Origin: Bacteroidales bacterium
GTDB taxonomy: Bacteria > Bacteroidota > Bacteroidia > Bacteroidales > UBA932
DNA length: 64,000 nucleotides
Direction of reading: 5' to 3'
Assembly (NCBI GenBank): GCA_017615435.1
Contig: JAGAAF010000003.1
Location: 38,484 to 102,483 of the forward strand
Under the pieces are notes generated by a model. The model searched no databases. It was not told the DNA's origin and worked only from the letters and a program-made list of their open reading frames with translations. A program made the position numbers and the translations under genes. Shown here piece by piece: positions 60,577 to 64,000 of this stretch. The number at the start of each line of letters is the position of its first letter. Within the stretch, counting starts at the first letter, position 1.

Positions 60577-63222
60577 TTAATTGTTATTCAATGCTTTGAG
60601 TGAGTCCTCGAGCGCGGCGATACGGGCTATCGCGTCGGCCTCTTTCTTCCTTTCCATCTCCACGACTTTCTCGGGCGCGTGCTCAACGAAAGAGGCGTTT
60701 CCGAGTTTCTTGCGGACTGACTCGAGGAAGCCCTTCTGGTGCTCGAGTTCGGCCTGGATCTTTGCAATCTCCTCCCCTGCGTCCACAAAGCCTTCGAGCA
60801 GCACGCTCATCTTCACGGTGCCGACTATGAACGACACGCAAGTGCCTTCAGGTGCGCCGAAGATCACCTCGCTGAGGTTGGAGAGTTTCTCGAGGACGGG
60901 GATAAGTTCCTCGCTCAGACCGCCTTCCACAAAGAGCTTCAAGGCCTCCTTGGAGGCTATCTGCTTCTGGGCACGGACTGCGCGTATGCCAATCACGGCC
61001 TCCTGCATAAGCTCGAAGGCCTGAAGGAACTTCTCGTCGTACGGTCCGGCCACGGGTGTGCGCTCGAACATAATGGTCTCGCCCGGACGGCGCTCGGCCA
61101 TATTCTGCCAGAGTTCCTCGGTGATGAAAGGCATAATCGGGTGGATAAGCTTCAGAAGCTTCTCGAAGAACTCGATGGTCGCCTCGTATGTACGGCCGTC
61201 CACGGGCTCGCCGAAGGCGGGCTTGACCATCTCAAGATACCAGGAGCAATACTGATCCCAGAACAGCTTGTAGATGGTCATCAGGGCGTCCGAAATGCGG
61301 AACTTGGAATAGTGGTCTTCCACGACCTCTATCGTCTTGCTGAGCAGGTTGTCGAACCACTTCACGGCGATGCGCGAAGACTCCTTCTGCTCCGCCTTTT
61401 CATCCACGCTCCAGCCGCTCACGAGGCGGTAGGAGTTCCAGATTTTTCCGCAGAAGTTGCGGCCCTGCTCCACCTGGGACTCATCGTAGAGGATGTCGTT
61501 TCCTGCAGACGAGCACAGGAGCATACCCAGACGAACCGCATCCGCACCGTACTTGGCGATAAGGTCAAGCGGATCCGGGCTGTTACCGAGGGTCTTGCTC
61601 ATCTTGCGTCCAAGCTTGTCGCGGACTATGCCGGTGAAGTAGACATTGCGGAACGGGATATCGTTCATAAACTCGTTGCCGGCCATAATCATTCTGGCCA
61701 CCCAGAAGAAGATGATGTCCGGGCCCGTTACGAGGTCGCTGGTCGGATAATAGTATGCGAGGTCCGCATTCGGCTTATGCTCGGGGTTGCCCGGCATCTC
61801 CGGATCGAACACGGAGATAGGCCACAGCCAGCTGCTGAACCAGGTATCCAGCACATCTTCGTCCTGCCTGAGATCCTCTGGCTTGATGTTGGGATCGATG
61901 GCCTTGGCGGCCTCGAGGGCCTTTTCAAAGCTGTTTTCCACCACATATGAGCCGTCCGGGAGATAGTATGCCGGGATGCGCTGCCCCCACCAGAGCTGGC
62001 GGCTGATGCACCAGTCACGGGCATTCTCCATCCAGTGGCGGTAGGTGTTCCTATACTTGTCCGGGATAAACTTCACGAAGCCGTCTTCCACGCTCGCAAG
62101 TGCTCTGGGCGCAAGCTCGCCCATCTTGAGGAACCACTGTGCGCTGAGCCTCGGCTCGATCACGGCGTTGGTGCGCTCGGAATAGCCCACAGGCGAGGTA
62201 TAGTCCTCGATTTTCTCTATGTTGCCGGCCTCCTCGAGCATCTTAACGATCTTTTTACGGGCCACGAAGCGGTCCTCGCCCACGAGGATCTGCGCCTCTT
62301 CGGTCAGACGACCGTGGTCGTCGATGATATCCAGAATCGGCAGGTTGTGCCTCAAACCGATTTCGTAGTCGTGCGCATCGTGGGCCGGGGTGACCTTGAG
62401 GCAGCCGGTTCCGAAGTCCATCTCCACATAATCGTCTTCAATGATGGGAATCTCCTTATTGATAAGCGGGATGAGGACCTTCTTGCCCTTCATCCAGAAA
62501 TGGCGCTCGTCATTGGGATTCACGCAGATTGCAGCATCCGCCATAATGGTCTCCGGACGGGTGGTGGCCACCACGATATACTTGTCCGTGGCGTGTCCTT
62601 CACCATCCGAGATGAAATACCTCATATGGTAGAACTTGCTCGGAGTGTCTTTGTGGATGACTTCGTCGTCCGACACTGCCGTATGCCCTTCCGGATCCCA
62701 GTTGACCATACGGACTCCGCGGTAGATCCAACCCTTTTTGTAGAAGTACACGAAGGTGTTGATGACAGCCTCGCTGAGCGCGGGCTCCATCGTGAAGCGG
62801 GTGCGGTCCCAGTCGCAGGACGCGCCGAGCTTGCGGAGCTGCTCCAGAATGATTCCGCCGTGCTCCTCCTTCCACTCCCAGGCATACTTGAGGAACTCCT
62901 CACGGGTGAGGTCTTCCTTGTTGATTCCCATACCCTTCAGCTTCGCCACGACCTTGTTTTCGGTGGCGATGCTGGCGTGGTCTGTTCCGGGCACCCAGCA
63001 GGCATTCTTGCCGTCCATACGGGCCTTGCGGATCAGCACGTCGTTAAGAGTGTTGTTAAGGACGTGGCCCATATGCAGGATACCTGTCACATTGGGCGGG
63101 GGTATAACGATAGTATAGGGTTCTCTAGTGTCGGGTTCGGAATGGAAACACTTGTACTTGAGCCAGTAGGCGTACCATTTGTCTTCTACTTCCGAAGGAT
63201 TGTATTTACTTGATAACTGCAT
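60577..63222 (-). CDS. valS: Valyl-tRNA synthetase
   Basis: Charges tRNA-Val. The class I enzyme has 881 residues from the ATG at 63222; a TTG three codons upstream is the alternative. The HIGH motif is HMGH at 50-53 within PPPNVTGILHMGH, and the KMSKS motif is KMSKT near 540. The editing domain (CP1) lies between. The anticodon-binding domain and the C-terminal coiled coil (GEEIAKIQAELEHQKGFLES) are intact, as in other ValRS. Confidence 0.96.
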   Translation of the reverse strand: MQLSSKYNPSEVEDKWYAYWLKYKCFHSEPDTREPYTIVIPPPNVTGILHMGHVLNNTLNDVLIRKARMDGKNACWVPGTDHASIATENKVVAKLKGMGINKEDLTREEFLKYAWEWKEEHGGIILEQLRKLGASCDWDRTRFTMEPALSEAVINTFVYFYKKGWIYRGVRMVNWDPEGHTAVSDDEVIHKDTPSKFYHMRYFISDGEGHATDKYIVVATTRPETIMADAAICVNPNDERHFWMKGKKVLIPLINKEIPIIEDDYVEMDFGTGCLKVTPAHDAHDYEIGLRHNLPILDIIDDHGRLTEEAQILVGEDRFVARKKIVKMLEEAGNIEKIEDYTSPVGYSERTNAVIEPRLSAQWFLKMGELAPRALASVEDGFVKFIPDKYRNTYRHWMENARDWCISRQLWWGQRIPAYYLPDGSYVVENSFEKALEAAKAIDPNIKPEDLRQDEDVLDTWFSSWLWPISVFDPEMPGNPEHKPNADLAYYYPTSDLVTGPDIIFFWVARMIMAGNEFMNDIPFRNVYFTGIVRDKLGRKMSKTLGNSPDPLDLIAKYGADAVRLGMLLCSSAGNDILYDESQVEQGRNFCGKIWNSYRLVSGWSVDEKAEQKESSRIAVKWFDNLLSKTIEVVEDHYSKFRISDALMTIYKLFWDQYCSWYLEMVKPAFGEPVDGRTYEATIEFFEKLLKLIHPIMPFITEELWQNMAERRPGETIMFERTPVAGPYDEKFLQAFELMQEAVIGIRAVRAQKQIASKEALKLFVEGGLSEELIPVLEKLSNLSEVIFGAPEGTCVSFIVGTVKMSVLLEGFVDAGEEIAKIQAELEHQKGFLESVRKKLGNASFVEHAPEKVVEMERKKEADAIARIAALEDSLKALNNN

Positions 63223-63228
63223 AGTTCG

Positions 63229-63236
63229 CAAAGATA
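63229..63236 (-). promoter_or_regulatory. -7 box of the valS promoter
   Basis: Read leftward, 63236-63229 is TATCTTTG, an exact TAnnTTTG match, 6 nt before the valS ATG. Its upstream region overlaps the opposing promoter below. Confidence 0.7.
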
Positions 63237-63247
63237 ACTATTTTTAG

Positions 63248-63255
63248 TAACTTTG
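63248..63255 (+). promoter_or_regulatory. -7 box of the DUF3467-kdsC promoter
   Basis: TAACTTTG, an exact TAnnTTTG match, 16 nt before the ATG at 63272. The two opposing -7 boxes are 11 nt apart, so the promoters physically overlap. Confidence 0.7.
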
Positions 63256-63271
63256 TGAAAACGTATTTTGT

Positions 63272-63595
63272 ATGGAAAACAACGACAAGCCCCAGCTCAA
63301 TATCGAGATCAAGCCCGAAGTGGCAGGCGGACACTACTCCAATCTCGCGGTGATTTCGCATTCACGCACAGAGTTCATCATCGACTTCGCTCAGATGCTG
63401 CCCGGTCTGCAGAAAGCCAATGTCTGCAGCCGCATCGTGATGGCTCCCGAGCACGCCAAGAGGCTTATGAATGCCCTCGTCGACAACGTGGGCAAGTACG
63501 AACAGCAGTTCGGAGAGATCAACCTCGGCGGCACGCCCAAAGGAACTTTCAACGTAGCGGACTTCATCGGCAACGGCAATGGCTCAAAGTCTTAA
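63272..63595 (+). CDS. DUF3467 domain protein
   Basis: A small conserved protein of 107 residues. The family core is GGHYSNLAVISHSRTEFIID then FAQMLPGLQKANVCSRIVM and APEHAKRLMNALVDNVGKYE. No function is established; there is no signal peptide or membrane segment. It shares a promoter with kdsC and overlaps it by 17 nt, so the two are translationally linked. Confidence 0.85.
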   Translation: MENNDKPQLNIEIKPEVAGGHYSNLAVISHSRTEFIIDFAQMLPGLQKANVCSRIVMAPEHAKRLMNALVDNVGKYEQQFGEINLGGTPKGTFNVADFIGNGNGSKS

Positions 63596-64000
63596 GAACA
63601 TCAGGGCCTTCGCCTACGACATAGACGGCGTGATGACGGACGGCAGCGTTCTCGCTATGCCGGACGGCGACATCCTGCGCATCTTCAACGCCAAGGACTC
63701 CTTCGGAGTTAGGATGGCTTCTCTCCACGGTTACCCGGTAGCCGTGATTACGGGCGGGCGCTCCGAGAGCCTTATCCATCGCTCGCTTATGTGCGGAGTG
63801 CTGAAGGAAGACGTCTACCTCAATTCCCGCAACAAGCTGCGCGACTTCGAGCATTTCTGCAATAAGTACGGGCTCTCCCCCGAAGAAGTTATGTACTTCG
63901 GCGACGACATACCCGATGTCGCTGTGCTCCGGGCCGCCGGAATCGGCGTGGCCCCGGCAGACGCCTGCGCGGAAGCGCGGCAGGCTGCGGACCTGGTCTC
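63579..64000 (+). CDS. kdsC: KdsC-type phosphatase (Kdo 8-phosphate), 3' end cut by window edge
   Basis: HAD phosphatase that removes phosphate from 3-deoxy-D-manno-octulosonate 8-phosphate in lipid A-core synthesis. About 140 residues are visible. Motif I is DIDGVMTDG with catalytic D14 and D16. Motif II is VITGGRSE, and motif IV is YFGDDIPDVAVL. It lacks a cap domain, as KdsC does. The frame continues past base 64000, so only the last 20-30 residues are missing. Confidence 0.88.
   Translation, partial: MAQSLKNIRAFAYDIDGVMTDGSVLAMPDGDILRIFNAKDSFGVRMASLHGYPVAVITGGRSESLIHRSLMCGVLKEDVYLNSRNKLRDFEHFCNKYGLSPEEVMYFGDDIPDVAVLRAAGIGVAPADACAEARQAADLV

Larger units (their letters stand above)
1..64000. 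other. Complete absence of the tetranucleotide CATG
   Basis: Reading the whole window I found no CATG, a palindrome, so this covers both strands. Related strings such as TATG, CATA, CATATG, GATG and CATC are frequent. Coding sequence shows the effect: Phe before Met is TTT (18831-18833, 32672-32674, 40544-40546) although TTC is otherwise the usual Phe codon, and His before G is CAC. Confidence 0.85.

Overview
This is a 64 kb piece of a chromosome, about 57% G+C by eye, from a member of the order Bacteroidales (Bacteroidota). The evidence is a SusC/SusD pair inside a polysaccharide utilization locus (PUL), many lipoproteins, a TamA-like lipoprotein, a DUF5723 outer-membrane protein, and promoters of the Bacteroidota type (-7 box TAnnTTTG, often with a TTTG-like -33 box about 19 nt upstream). 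Genus cannot be fixed from the sequence; a gut or rumen lineage is my guess. No tRNA, rRNA, CRISPR array, insertion sequence or prophage is visible.

Layout. 1-8 kb: 3' part of dnaA, pepD, rpe, birA, then rsfS-ftsH-cdsA from one promoter. 6.9-14.9 kb: a leftward run ligA - (p)ppGpp synthetase/hydrolase - Big_5-like lipoprotein - outer-membrane protein - ispG. 15-18.4 kb: PPi-type phosphofructokinase, a GH13 enzyme and a SpoU methyltransferase, all leftward. 18.4-23 kb: tamL, rarA and two small envelope proteins. 23-28.5 kb: leftward Ca/Na exchanger, RlmD-type methyltransferase, MscS channel, Zn/Cd-type P-ATPase and a separate HMA metallochaperone. 28.6-51.4 kb: the PUL. 51.5-54.7 kb: a lipoprotein and a DUF5723 protein, closed by a strong terminator. 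54.9-64 kb: queA, an Xre-type regulator with cinA, an ABC-F protein, tatA, valS, a DUF3467 protein and the start of kdsC.

The PUL is the accessory core. Two divergent promoters near 31.6 kb drive a mutarotase-like protein plus a GH3 enzyme leftward, and rightward an MFS importer, a fucose-isomerase-like enzyme, a fused degenerate-kinase/phosphomannose-isomerase protein, a ROK kinase, SusC, SusD, a DUF1735-like surface lipoprotein, two tandem DUF4855-like lipoproteins (the second fused to a DUF6259-like module), a GH20 hexosaminidase and a GntR-LacI-type regulator. The likely flow is surface binding and cleavage, TonB-dependent import, periplasmic trimming by GH3/GH20, MFS uptake of a sugar, then isomerization and phosphorylation. 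The substrate is not identifiable by reading.

The most unusual property is window-wide: I found no occurrence of the palindrome CATG in the 64,000 bases, although composition predicts roughly two hundred or more. Codons ending in C are replaced by synonymous codons ending in T before ATG. Other points of interest are two long fold-back intergenic elements, matching operator-like motifs around the Xre gene, a short (insert-free) IspG, and the undescribed enzyme modules of the PUL.
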